Source of the DNA: Myxococcales bacterium
Lineage (GTDB): Bacteria; Myxococcota_A; Polyangia; Palsa-1104; JAEUJZ01
Reading direction: 5' to 3'
Assembly: GCA_016794505.1 (NCBI GenBank)
Contig: JAEUJZ010000055.1
Location: 1 to 53,926, forward strand
DNA length: 53,926 bases
Positions 1-6,901 of this stretch are shown here, in pieces (positions within the stretch are counted from its first letter, which is position 1; every line of letters starts with the position of its first letter). Position numbers and translations under genes: made by a program. A model generated the notes under the pieces. It was not told the DNA's origin, searched no databases, and saw only the letters and a list, made by a program, of their open reading frames with translations.

Positions 1-1
1 C

Positions 2-64
2 GACGAGATCGTCGCGCTCTGCATAGCCCGCGGCACCGTCGAAAGGCTGCGCGATGCCGCCTAG
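2..64 (+). CDS. 3' end of an unidentified gene (partial)
   Basis: An open frame enters from the left edge and ends in a TAG at 62-64. It encodes about 20 residues ending GTVERLRDAA. The stop overlaps the ATG of the next gene at 54 by a few bases, as expected of translationally coupled genes. The codons are GC-rich at third positions like the neighbours. The fragment is too short to name; it could equally be a chance open frame. Confidence 0.35.
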   Translation, partial: DEIVALCIARGTVERLRDAA

Positions 65-305
65 CACCGACTGGAAAGTCGTGTACGCCATCGTCGAGCG
101 CGGCTCAAAAAAGCACTGGCTGCGGATCGGGCTGGCCTTCGTAAACCGCGACGGCTCCCTGAACGTCCACCTCGACGCTGTGCCCCTCAGCGGACAGCTT
201 CACATCCGCGACGACGTACACCGACCCAACCCCGATGAGCCCCCCGGCCCGTCGGAGTCATCCCCCACGCACGCAGCACCCAAGGAAAGGAAGCGAACAT
301 CATGA
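54..305 (+). CDS. Small conserved protein of mobile-element type, function unknown
   Basis: Encodes an 83-residue protein. Its central part, KHWLRIGLAFVNRDGSLNVH followed by LDAVPLSGQLHIRD, reads as a compact beta-rich fold. It resembles small proteins I associate with proteobacterial plasmids and integrated elements, which share the pattern W-R-I-G-A/L-F...DGS-N-V-LDA-P-G-L. The C-terminal 30 residues are Pro/Ser/Lys-rich and probably disordered. No catalytic residues can be named. It overlaps the end of the preceding frame, and a GGAAAGGAAG stretch near its end may serve a following tiny frame at 302. The family resemblance is from memory and the function is unknown. Confidence 0.65.
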   Translation: MPPSTDWKVVYAIVERGSKKHWLRIGLAFVNRDGSLNVHLDAVPLSGQLHIRDDVHRPNPDEPPGPSESSPTHAAPKERKRTS

Positions 306-370
306 ACCGTCTTGCTGAACCTGTAAGCCGTCGCCGTAGCCGTCGTACAATCCTTGTTTATTCGCGGTAA
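302..370 (+). CDS. Possible 22-residue Arg-rich ORF or truncated gene start
   Basis: An ATG at 302 overlaps the TGA of the preceding gene (ATGA arrangement) and is preceded by GGAAAGGAAG at a good distance. The frame gives a short basic peptide, MNRLAEPVSRRRSRRTILVY plus two residues, then TAA at 368-370. It may be the stub of a larger gene cut when this region was rearranged, or a chance frame. Between 371 and about 600 I see no coding sequence with the base usage of the neighbours. Confidence 0.25.
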   Translation: MNRLAEPVSRRRSRRTILVYSR

Positions 371-382
371 CGATCACTCCGT

Positions 383-2773
383 TTGCCAAGTAAAGCCCAC
401 CTCTATATTGACACAAAACCCCGTCCCGCAATCCTCTCACCCCCGCCGCCCACGTCATGCGATCGGCGTGCGCAGGGCATGCGAGAGGCACTGCCAAGGG
501 CAGCCGATCGGGCCACATTTCCGGCCCTTCTGACAACAACTCGCACCCCAAACTCAGGCCCCCTGACAACTCCCCTCAGCGACGGGGAGTGCATTTTGTT
601 CTTGCAGGGGACGCTCAAGTACATGGCGCCGGAGCAGTGTTTGGATGCGCATTCGGTGGATGAGCCGGCGGATGTGTACTCGTTGGGGGCGATTGGATAT
701 GAGCTTTTGTGTGGTCGGCCACCGTTTGTCGCGGCGTCGAGCTGGGAGCTGATCGAGCGCCACTTGCGCGAGCCACCGCCGCCTCTTTCCGAGCGGGCGC
801 GGGCCGACGACAGCCTGGTGCCAACCGAGCTGCGCACGCTGATCAGCGAGATGCTGGCCAAAAGCCCCGTGTCGCGTCCGTCGATGGCCCAGGTCGCTGA
901 GCGGCTGGCCGGCTTGCTGCCCGATGTCTCGCGCGTGTCGATTTCGCAGCCGCTGCAAGTCAGCATCCAGCCCAGCCGGCGGCAGCGTCGTCACCGTCGC
1001 ATGATGCTGCGCGCAGGCGCCGCGCTGCTGGCGCTTTCGCTGTGTCTTTCGCTGGGCGGTGTGGGCTGGTACGCCTATCGCCAGCGACGATCCGTGGCGC
1101 GGCAGCGGCAACAAACGCTGGCCGCGACGGCCGAGATCTTGACCATCATCCGTCGCACGCTGCGACCCATGCCAGGGGCCAATGCGGCCAGCCAAGGCCT
1201 GCTTGAGCTGACCGGGCATCAGCTGCAGACGCTGCTCGAACAGATGCCCGAAGATCTGGAGGTGCAAGAAGCGCTGGTGCGTCTGCACACGCTGCGCGGC
1301 GACTTCGCGCGCCATCACGGAGGTCTGGGCACCGCGAAGAGCGAGTTCGAGCAAGCCATCGCCGGGGCGCGTGCCCTGGTGAAAAAACGGCCTCAAGATC
1401 GTGGCTATCGCTTGCTTCTGGCCAACGCCCACGACGGCCTTGGCGACGCGCTGGAGCAGGTGGCGGATCTGCTTTCAGCCAAGAGTCAGTACGAACAGGC
1501 GCTGCACATTCGGCAGGTGCTTTTGCGCGAGGCACCGGGGGACTCGCTGCCGCTGCAAGAGGTCGTGGGAAGTCACCTGCTTTTGGGCGATCTGGCGCAG
1601 GCGCAAGGCAGGCAGCGCTCGGCGCTGTCGGCGTACGAGCAAGCGCTGACTTTGCTTGAGCCCTTGTGGAAGACCAAGCCGGACAACAAAGCGTATCGCT
1701 GGCAGATGTGCGGCGTGCAGTATCGGCTGGGACAGACGCTCCTAAACCTAGGACGCAGCGTCGATGGCTTGGCGCTGGCCGAGCGGGCGATGGATCTGCT
1801 CTTGCGCATCGCGCCGACCGATCAGCAGGGGTCGAGCTATCACGTGCTCTTGTCGCGCATCTTGCAGCTTCGTGGCACAGCCCGCGATCGCCTGGGGCGT
1901 CGGGCCGAGGCCGAAGCGGACTTTCGCGCCTCGCTGAACGAAGTGAGCGCCCTTCTTAAGGCTGCCCCCAACGACGTGCAGGCGAAGCGAGCGGTCATCG
2001 ACAGCGGTCTCAGGCTGGTTGATCACTGGGTTCGCCACGTCCTTGGATCGGAGGGTCGCGCGGGCGCGCTGCACGCGGATCCGGCTCGGACTCAGCCCAG
2101 CCCTGTCGACGAAGCGGGCTCGCTGGCGGCTGAGCTTTTGCGGCTGGGTGAGCAGCTTTTTGCCACCGATGAAAGCAACCACGGCCATCGCTGGCGCTTG
2201 GCTGCCACCCTGCAGCGCGTCGGGGACGTCGAGCTCATCCGCGGGCAGAGCGAGGCGGCGCAGAAGCGCTTTCAGCGAGCGCTCGAACTGCAGGAGTCTT
2301 TGCACATGCAGGCACCCGAGTCCGCGCGACACCGCGATCGCTTGGTGGCGCTGCTGGAGCGGCTGGGCGATGCGCTGGCCGCCGGGCCGTATGCGGTACA
2401 AGCCGTGCCGCAGTACAACGAAGCGCTGCGCCAGATTGGCGAGCAAGAACAGCTCGAAACCGGCTGGTTTGAGCTGCGCCTGTGGCAGGCACGCATCCTG
2501 CGCAAACGATCCGCGGTACACGATCGACTGGGACGCAGCTCGTTGGCTGGCCAAGACCAGCGCCATGCTCACGAGATCCTAAACAGCTTGCAAAAGCAAG
2601 ATCCCACCGACGCCAGTGTCCAGGCAGAACAGGCAGCGCTGAACGCCGTGCGTGCCGTCGCGTCGTCCAGTTCGGCATCCCTGGTTCCCGCATTGCCCAG
2701 CGCGTCCCCGTCGCTGCGTCTCCCCACGGGGACCGCCACGCGTGCCCCAAGCCTGACGAAGCTGGCACGCTAG
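383..2773 (+). CDS. Ser/Thr protein kinase lacking its catalytic N-terminus, TM and TPR region retained
   Basis: The open frame is 796 codons, but recognisable protein starts only near 604 with GTLKYMAPEQC, the activation-segment end of a bacterial Hanks-type kinase. This continues through the C-lobe (ADVYSLGAIGYELLCGRPPF). The glycine loop, the catalytic HRD and the DFG motif are all absent. The roughly 70 residues before 604 are low-complexity and not kinase-like, and no ribosome binding site supports the ATG at 383. After the C-lobe come a basic stretch, one membrane helix (about residues 206-231 of the frame) and a long TPR-like helical region with repeated A-x-x-x-Y/F-E-Q-A-L units, ending in a Ser/Ala-rich tail. 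It cannot phosphorylate as it stands. It is probably a 5'-truncated remnant, perhaps still making a TM-TPR protein. Nine bases separate it from the FHA regulator, its likely former partner. Confidence 0.7.
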   Translation: MPSKAHLYIDTKPRPAILSPPPPTSCDRRAQGMREALPRAADRATFPALLTTTRTPNSGPLTTPLSDGECILFLQGTLKYMAPEQCLDAHSVDEPADVYSLGAIGYELLCGRPPFVAASSWELIERHLREPPPPLSERARADDSLVPTELRTLISEMLAKSPVSRPSMAQVAERLAGLLPDVSRVSISQPLQVSIQPSRRQRRHRRMMLRAGAALLALSLCLSLGGVGWYAYRQRRSVARQRQQTLAATAEILTIIRRTLRPMPGANAASQGLLELTGHQLQTLLEQMPEDLEVQEALVRLHTLRGDFARHHGGLGTAKSEFEQAIAGARALVKKRPQDRGYRLLLANAHDGLGDALEQVADLLSAKSQYEQALHIRQVLLREAPGDSLPLQEVVGSHLLLGDLAQAQGRQRSALSAYEQALTLLEPLWKTKPDNKAYRWQMCGVQYRLGQTLLNLGRSVDGLALAERAMDLLLRIAPTDQQGSSYHVLLSRILQLRGTARDRLGRRAEAEADFRASLNEVSALLKAAPNDVQAKRAVIDSGLRLVDHWVRHVLGSEGRAGALHADPARTQPSPVDEAGSLAAELLRLGEQLFATDESNHGHRWRLAATLQRVGDVELIRGQSEAAQKRFQRALELQESLHMQAPESARHRDRLVALLERLGDALAAGPYAVQAVPQYNEALRQIGEQEQLETGWFELRLWQARILRKRSAVHDRLGRSSLAGQDQRHAHEILNSLQKQDPTDASVQAEQAALNAVRAVASSSSASLVPALPSASPSLRLPTGTATRAPSLTKLAR
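569..605 (+). terminator. Hairpin with T-rich tail just before the truncated kinase
   Basis: ACTCCCC (569-575) can pair perfectly with GGGGAGT (584-590) around an 8-base loop. It is followed by GCATTTTGTTCTT, a moderately T-rich tail. This looks like an intrinsic terminator of whatever transcription unit lay to the left. It sits within about 15 bases of the point where kinase homology begins. Activity is not demonstrated; the tail is interrupted. Confidence 0.35.
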
Positions 2774-2781
2774 GAAGTTGT

Positions 2782-4257
2782 ATGCCCAGGCCCCCACGCG
2801 AAGAACAGAACGATCGTGCGCCGCAGACCGAGCCGATGACCAGCGACACAACCATCAGCAGTGTCCCCAGCGGCGCCATGGCGACAGCGACTCGCTCGTA
2901 CTTCTTGGTGATTCGCAGCGAGACCTCGTCGATATTCCTTTTGCCGGAGGTCGGGCAGCTTCTTGCCGGTCGCTCGCCCGAGGCCGATCTGCGCGTAGAC
3001 GACCCGTCGGCATCGCGTCTGCACGCCCGCTTTGTGATCGATCGCGGCAGCCTGCGCCTGCGCGATCTGGGCAGCCGCAACCGCACCTGGGTGAACGGCC
3101 AACCGCTCGCCACCGACGAAGAGCGCCGCCTGTATTCAGGCGACGTGGTGATCATCGGCAGCATGACCTTGGTCTTGCATCGGGCTGGGGATCGCCCGGC
3201 AGCCGGCGTATCGAACGCGGCCCCCGTCGAGATAGCGCCGGTTCTCGTCCAGCTGGGCAACCATGTGACGCTGCTGTCGGATCCGGCCATGGTGCGGGTG
3301 TATGAGCTTCTGCGCCGCCTGTCGCGCAGCACGCTGCCGGTGCTGATCATTGGCGAGACCGGGACTGGCAAAGAAAACGCCGCGCAGGCCGTGCATCACT
3401 TTTCGACGCGCAAGAGTGCTCCTTTGGTCGCCATCAACTGCGCCGCCATCCCGGAAAACCTGTTTGAAAGCGAGCTGTTCGGCCACGTGCGCGGCGCCTT
3501 TTCTGGGGCGCTTTCTGACAAGGTCGGGCGCCTGGAATCGGCGAGTGGAGGCACCGTGTTTCTCGACGAGATCGGCGAGCTGCCGCTGCCGTCGCAGGCC
3601 AAGCTCTTGCGAGCGCTAGAGACGGGCCTTGTGTGCCCGGTGGGCAGCGTGCGCGAGCACAACATCGACTGCCGCATCGTCGCCGCCACCAACCGCGATC
3701 TGGAAGCCGAAGCCCAAGCCGGTCGCTTTCGCCAGGATCTGTACTTTCGCTTAGCAGCGGCCATGGTTGTGCTGCCGCCGCTGCGCGAGCGCCCCGTCGA
3801 GATCGTGCAGCTTGCCGGGCACTTTCTTGTGCAGGCCTGTCGCAAGCTGGGCCGCGGTCCGCTGCGCCTGTCCGATGCGACGCTGCGAGCGCTGCAGCAG
3901 CACCCCTTTCCCGGCAACGTGCGCGAGCTTCGCAACCTGATGGACTACTGCGCGGCGACGGTGGCCGAGGACGAAGTGCGCACCGAGCACCTGCCACCGC
4001 GCTTCGTGCAGGGCGTACGTTCGATGAGCAGCGGTAGCTCTCCGCCGTCCGGGCTCTCGCCTGCCCAGAGTCCTTCGGCCGCGACTCCCGGAGGCTTCCG
4101 CCGCATTGCCGACGAAGTGCAAGAGCTAGAAGCCCGCCGCATGCGCGAGGCACTCGACAGCACCGCCGGCAACCAGCGCCGCGCCGCCGAGCGAATCGGC
4201 ATGCCGCTGCGCACCTTCGTCACCAAGCTCAAGCAGTACGGCCTGCGCGAAAAGTAA
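2782..4257 (+). CDS. FHA-domain sigma-54-dependent transcriptional activator
   Basis: 491 residues from the ATG at 2782, chosen because GGAAG sits 5 bases upstream and it follows the kinase stop by 8 bases; an earlier in-frame ATG inside the kinase gene is unlikely. Domain order: a disordered start; an FHA phosphothreonine-binding domain (about 45-130, with GRSPEADLRVDD, SRLHARF and NGQPL); an AAA+ sigma-54 activation domain with Walker A GETGTGKE (about 191), the sigma-54 contact loop as GAFSGA (about 238), Walker B FLDEIGELP (about 260) and an arginine-finger region; and a Fis-type helix-turn-helix at the end (QRRAAERIGMPLRTFVTKLK). There is no receiver domain. Such proteins read Ser/Thr kinase signals and open sigma-54 promoters. 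The -24/-12 element just downstream makes the graspetide genes the likely target. Confidence 0.93.
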   Translation: MPRPPREEQNDRAPQTEPMTSDTTISSVPSGAMATATRSYFLVIRSETSSIFLLPEVGQLLAGRSPEADLRVDDPSASRLHARFVIDRGSLRLRDLGSRNRTWVNGQPLATDEERRLYSGDVVIIGSMTLVLHRAGDRPAAGVSNAAPVEIAPVLVQLGNHVTLLSDPAMVRVYELLRRLSRSTLPVLIIGETGTGKENAAQAVHHFSTRKSAPLVAINCAAIPENLFESELFGHVRGAFSGALSDKVGRLESASGGTVFLDEIGELPLPSQAKLLRALETGLVCPVGSVREHNIDCRIVAATNRDLEAEAQAGRFRQDLYFRLAAAMVVLPPLRERPVEIVQLAGHFLVQACRKLGRGPLRLSDATLRALQQHPFPGNVRELRNLMDYCAATVAEDEVRTEHLPPRFVQGVRSMSSGSSPPSGLSPAQSPSAATPGGFRRIADEVQELEARRMREALDSTAGNQRRAAERIGMPLRTFVTKLKQYGLREK

Positions 4258-4318
4258 CGCCTGCTGTCGTTGGTGATGGACGACGGTTGGGCCAGGGCCG
4301 CGCTGCATCCGGGCTCCG

Positions 4319-4375
4319 CGCCAAAACAGCGTGCTGCATCGCGCCAAAACGGCGTGACTGCGCCAAGACCGCGTA
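4319..4375 (+). promoter_or_regulatory. Three short repeats, candidate upstream activating sites
   Basis: CGCCAAAACAGCGTG (4319-4333) and CGCCAAAACGGCGTG (4342-4356) differ at one base. A weaker copy, CGCCAAGACCGCGTA, lies at 4361-4375. Each copy has partial two-fold symmetry (CGCC...GGCG around AAAAC), as expected for a dimeric Fis-type DNA-binding domain. They lie about 65-120 bp upstream of the sigma-54-like element at 4440, a normal distance for enhancer-binding sites. Their assignment to the FHA regulator is inference from position and symmetry. Confidence 0.45.
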
Positions 4376-4439
4376 TCGCGGCCGGTCCGTGCTGGCCGCA
4401 AGTCCGCGAGATCGTGAGCGATTCATAAAGACCGCGGCT

Positions 4440-4454
4440 TGGTGCGCGGCTTGC
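4440..4454 (+). promoter_or_regulatory. Candidate sigma-54 (-24/-12) promoter of the graspetide operon
   Basis: TGGTGCGCGGCTTGC matches the sigma-54 consensus TGGCACG-N4-TTGC at 9 of 11 defined positions. The invariant GG and GC are separated by exactly 10 bp. Transcription would begin near 4466, giving a leader of about 70 bases before the precursor ATG at 4537. The element lies between a sigma-54 activator gene and the genes it would be expected to control, which raises its credibility above a chance match. Confidence 0.55.
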
Positions 4455-4536
4455 GCATGGCCAGGGTCGTCCCGCTTGACGCACGTGAAGGCCGGGTGGC
4501 CTTCCGGCGGGACACCAGGCAACAAGGAGAAATCCC

Positions 4537-4734
4537 ATGTCCAAGAAGATCGCAGAAGAGAGCCAGGACGCTCAGGTCCCGTTCTTCGCCCACCTTTTGT
4601 CGTCGCAGAACGACCCGGCCGCCGGCACCGGGGGTCCGGCCCCGACGTATCACTGCCTCGACAGCCCCTGCACGAAGAAGTACCCCAGCGACGAGGATGA
4701 GTCGACGACTGGCCTGGGCGACCGGGACTGGTAG
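4537..4734 (+). CDS. Microviridin-type graspetide precursor peptide
   Basis: 65 residues, with AAGGAGA 7 bases before the ATG. Residues 15-21, PFFAHLL, match the PFFAR-F-L leader helix that microviridin ligases recognise. Residues 46-55, TKKYPSDEDE, match the microviridin core T-x-K-Y-P-S-D-x-E-E. By analogy the expected bonds are Thr46-Asp52 (ester), Ser51-Asp54 (ester) and Lys48-Glu55 (amide), with exactly the spacings of known microviridins. Asp54 replaces the usual Glu. Unusual features are a CLDSPC segment (40-45) immediately before the core and a ten-residue tail, STTGLGDRDW, after it. Two ATP-grasp ligases and an exporter follow. The product class is confident; the bonds and any protease-inhibitor activity are inferred from the family. 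Confidence 0.9.
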   Translation: MSKKIAEESQDAQVPFFAHLLSSQNDPAAGTGGPAPTYHCLDSPCTKKYPSDEDESTTGLGDRDW

Positions 4735-4837
4735 TCGCGCTAGCAGCGAGTTGAAGACGCGGCTGTGTCGTCGCTGACGCGGCGAACCAGTCAGGCACCC
4801 CCACGCGGATCTGTCGCAGGACGACCGAGGTGATGAG

Positions 4838-5815
4838 ATGAGCCACGACGCACGTGTGCTTCTGCTTTCGCATCAGAACGAGCCGTTCTGTACCGCCCGC
4901 GTGGCGGGTGCTCTGTCAGCGCGCGGCGCCCACGTGCTGCGCCTGGATAGCGATACATTCCCGTCGCAGCTTCGACTGAGCGGGCAGCTTGGCTGGCAAG
5001 ACGACTCCCCGCGGCTGCTGCATCAAGGTGAGCCGCTGCAGATCGACGCGGTGTGGCTGTGGCGGCTGTGGCCCGCCTCGCTGGACGAGCGCATACCGGC
5101 AGCGCACCGGCAAGCCGCCCAGCGCGAGTCGCTGACGACGCTGCGCGGCTTTCTGGATCTGCTTGGCGAGGCGTTCTTTATCGACCCACCGGACGCCATG
5201 GCCGCGGGTGAAAACAAGACGCGTCAACTTCGCGTGGCGCAGGCGCTGGGGCTTGCGATTCCACCAACGCTGATCACATCGGATCCGCAGGCTGCTCGCG
5301 CGTTCTTTGCCGCACACGATGGGCGCGTCGTCGCCAAGCTGCAGACCTCGCTGGGTCACTCGATGCAAGGCGGCAACGGCCTGCCCACGCGGCTCGTGCA
5401 GGTCGCGGATCTCGACGCGCTGACTGGTCTATCGGTGTGTCCAATGGTTTTTCAGCGATACATCGAAAAAGCCTATGAGCTGCGCGTGGCCTGGGTCGAT
5501 GGCGAAGCCTTCGTCGGAGCGCTCGACGGAGCACGCTGTGGTATCGACTGGCGCTATGAATCGACGGCCAGCTGGCAAGCGCACCAACTGCCCGTCGAGA
5601 TTCACCGCAAGCTGGACGCGCTGATGCGACAGCTTGGCCTGCGCCAGGGGGCGCTGGATCTCATCGTCACCCCCTCTGGCGAATACGTGTTTTTAGAAGT
5701 CAATCCACACGGCGAGTGGGGAATGCTGGAACGCGACCTAGGGCTGCCGATTGGCGCCGCCTTGGCCGACGCACTTCTTCGTCGTGGTAGCCGAACAAGG
5801 GGACACCGGTCATGA
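4838..5815 (+). CDS. MvdC/MdnB-family ATP-grasp ligase (graspetide lactam formation)
   Basis: 325 residues, preceded by GAGGTGA at a good distance. The N-terminus (RVLLLSHQNEPFCTARV, LRLDSDTFP) is the pre-ATP-grasp domain of the microviridin maturases. The ATP-grasp part contains KLQTSLGHSM (about 166), the ELRVAWVDGEAFVGALD strand, and the metal/ATP site EVNPHGEWGMLERD (about 287-300). The EWGMLERD ending is typical of the MvdC branch rather than MvdD, so I assign omega-amide formation, Lys48 to Glu55 of the precursor, using ATP to activate the acidic side chain. Its stop overlaps the ATG of the next ligase (ATGA), so the two are probably made in equal amounts. Family level is firm; the lactam assignment rests on recalled branch motifs. 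Confidence 0.88.
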   Translation: MSHDARVLLLSHQNEPFCTARVAGALSARGAHVLRLDSDTFPSQLRLSGQLGWQDDSPRLLHQGEPLQIDAVWLWRLWPASLDERIPAAHRQAAQRESLTTLRGFLDLLGEAFFIDPPDAMAAGENKTRQLRVAQALGLAIPPTLITSDPQAARAFFAAHDGRVVAKLQTSLGHSMQGGNGLPTRLVQVADLDALTGLSVCPMVFQRYIEKAYELRVAWVDGEAFVGALDGARCGIDWRYESTASWQAHQLPVEIHRKLDALMRQLGLRQGALDLIVTPSGEYVFLEVNPHGEWGMLERDLGLPIGAALADALLRRGSRTRGHRS

Positions 5816-6837
5816 GCACGCAGAGTGTTTCGACGAAGCACGTGGTTGTCATCTCGCGCAGCGACGACATCACCGGCATGCATAAAGAGCTGCACAACGA
5901 GCTAGAGTCGCGCGGCGTCCAGATGCTGCGCTTCAACACCGACGAGTTCCCGACGAACGCCCAGGTGATCTTTGCGCAAGAGGACGGCCGCGACGTGCTG
6001 CGTTTCTGCACGCCACAAGGCGAGGTCGAGCTAGGCCCCAACGACGCCATCTGGTACCGCCGCGCCAACTGGGGCGGCAAGCTGCCGATGGACATGGACA
6101 AGCAGCTTCGCCACGGCTGCGTATCCGAGACCGAAGCCATGCTGCGCGGCGTGCTAGAGGCCGCGCCCTGCTTCGTTCTCGACCCGCCCGAGCTGGTGCG
6201 CAAAAACGGCCACAAGCCGGCGCAGCTTCGCCTGGCAAAGAAGCTGGGCCTTTCGACGCCGCGCACGCTGATGACCAACGATCCGCAAGCGGCCCGCGCG
6301 TTCATCGCAAGCTGCCCGCAGGGGGTGGTCACCAAGATGCTCGGGGGCTTTGCGATCTATGACGACAAAGGCGAAGAGCAAGTGGTGTTCACAACGGCGC
6401 TCTCGCCCGAGCACCTCGATAAGCTCGACGGGCTGCGCTACTGCTCGATGGTGTTTCAAGAGCGGGTGCAGAAGCAGGTTGAGCTGCGCGTGACCGCCAT
6501 CGGACGTCGCTTGTTTGCCGCGGCCGTCGACTCGCAAGCGACCCAAGGCGCGGAAGTCGACTGGCGTGAGCGCGGCGTCACGCTGCTTCAGTCTTGGCGC
6601 CCATACACGCTGCCCGTCGAGATCGAGACCAAGCTGCACGCCTACATGGCGGCGATCGGCATGCAGTACAGCGCCATCGACCTGATCGTCGAGCCAAGCG
6701 GTCGCCACGTGTTTTTGGAAGCCAACCCAGCCGGCGAGTGCTTCTGGCTGCAGTACAACAGCCCGCATCATCCCTTGGCCGCGGCGCTTGCCGATGTGCT
6801 CGTCGCTGCGCCCTTGGCCCGCCGCTCGACAGACTAG
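5812..6837 (+). CDS. MvdD/MdnC-family ATP-grasp ligase (graspetide lactone formation)
   Basis: 341 residues, overlapping the preceding ligase by 4 bases. It has the MvdD hallmarks: DAIWYRRANWGGKLP (about 80-94), KMLGGFAIYDDKGEEQVVF (about 175-193), MVFQERVQKQVELR, AAAVDSQ, and the catalytic end EANPAGECFWLQYN (about 303-316), with EFFWL-type residues seen as ECFWL. Members form the two omega-ester rings of microviridins, here predicted to be Thr46-Asp52 and Ser51-Asp54 of the peptide at 4537, before the amide is closed by the MvdC-like enzyme. The pair with distinct MvdC and MvdD types is diagnostic of group 1 (microviridin) graspetides. No truncation or missing motif was noticed. Confidence 0.92.
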   Translation: MSTQSVSTKHVVVISRSDDITGMHKELHNELESRGVQMLRFNTDEFPTNAQVIFAQEDGRDVLRFCTPQGEVELGPNDAIWYRRANWGGKLPMDMDKQLRHGCVSETEAMLRGVLEAAPCFVLDPPELVRKNGHKPAQLRLAKKLGLSTPRTLMTNDPQAARAFIASCPQGVVTKMLGGFAIYDDKGEEQVVFTTALSPEHLDKLDGLRYCSMVFQERVQKQVELRVTAIGRRLFAAAVDSQATQGAEVDWRERGVTLLQSWRPYTLPVEIETKLHAYMAAIGMQYSAIDLIVEPSGRHVFLEANPAGECFWLQYNSPHHPLAAALADVLVAAPLARRSTD

Positions 6838-6901
6838 GGGCTTTGCTGACTCTGCTTCGTCGCTGTGATTTCCCACGAGCCGCGCCCAAGGACGACGTAC
6901 G

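Noticed and set aside
554..3371. Long open frames opposite the kinase and FHA regulator genes
   Set aside because: They are mirror frames of GC-rich coding DNA. They lack ribosome binding sites and recognisable domains, and overlap genes with clear families.
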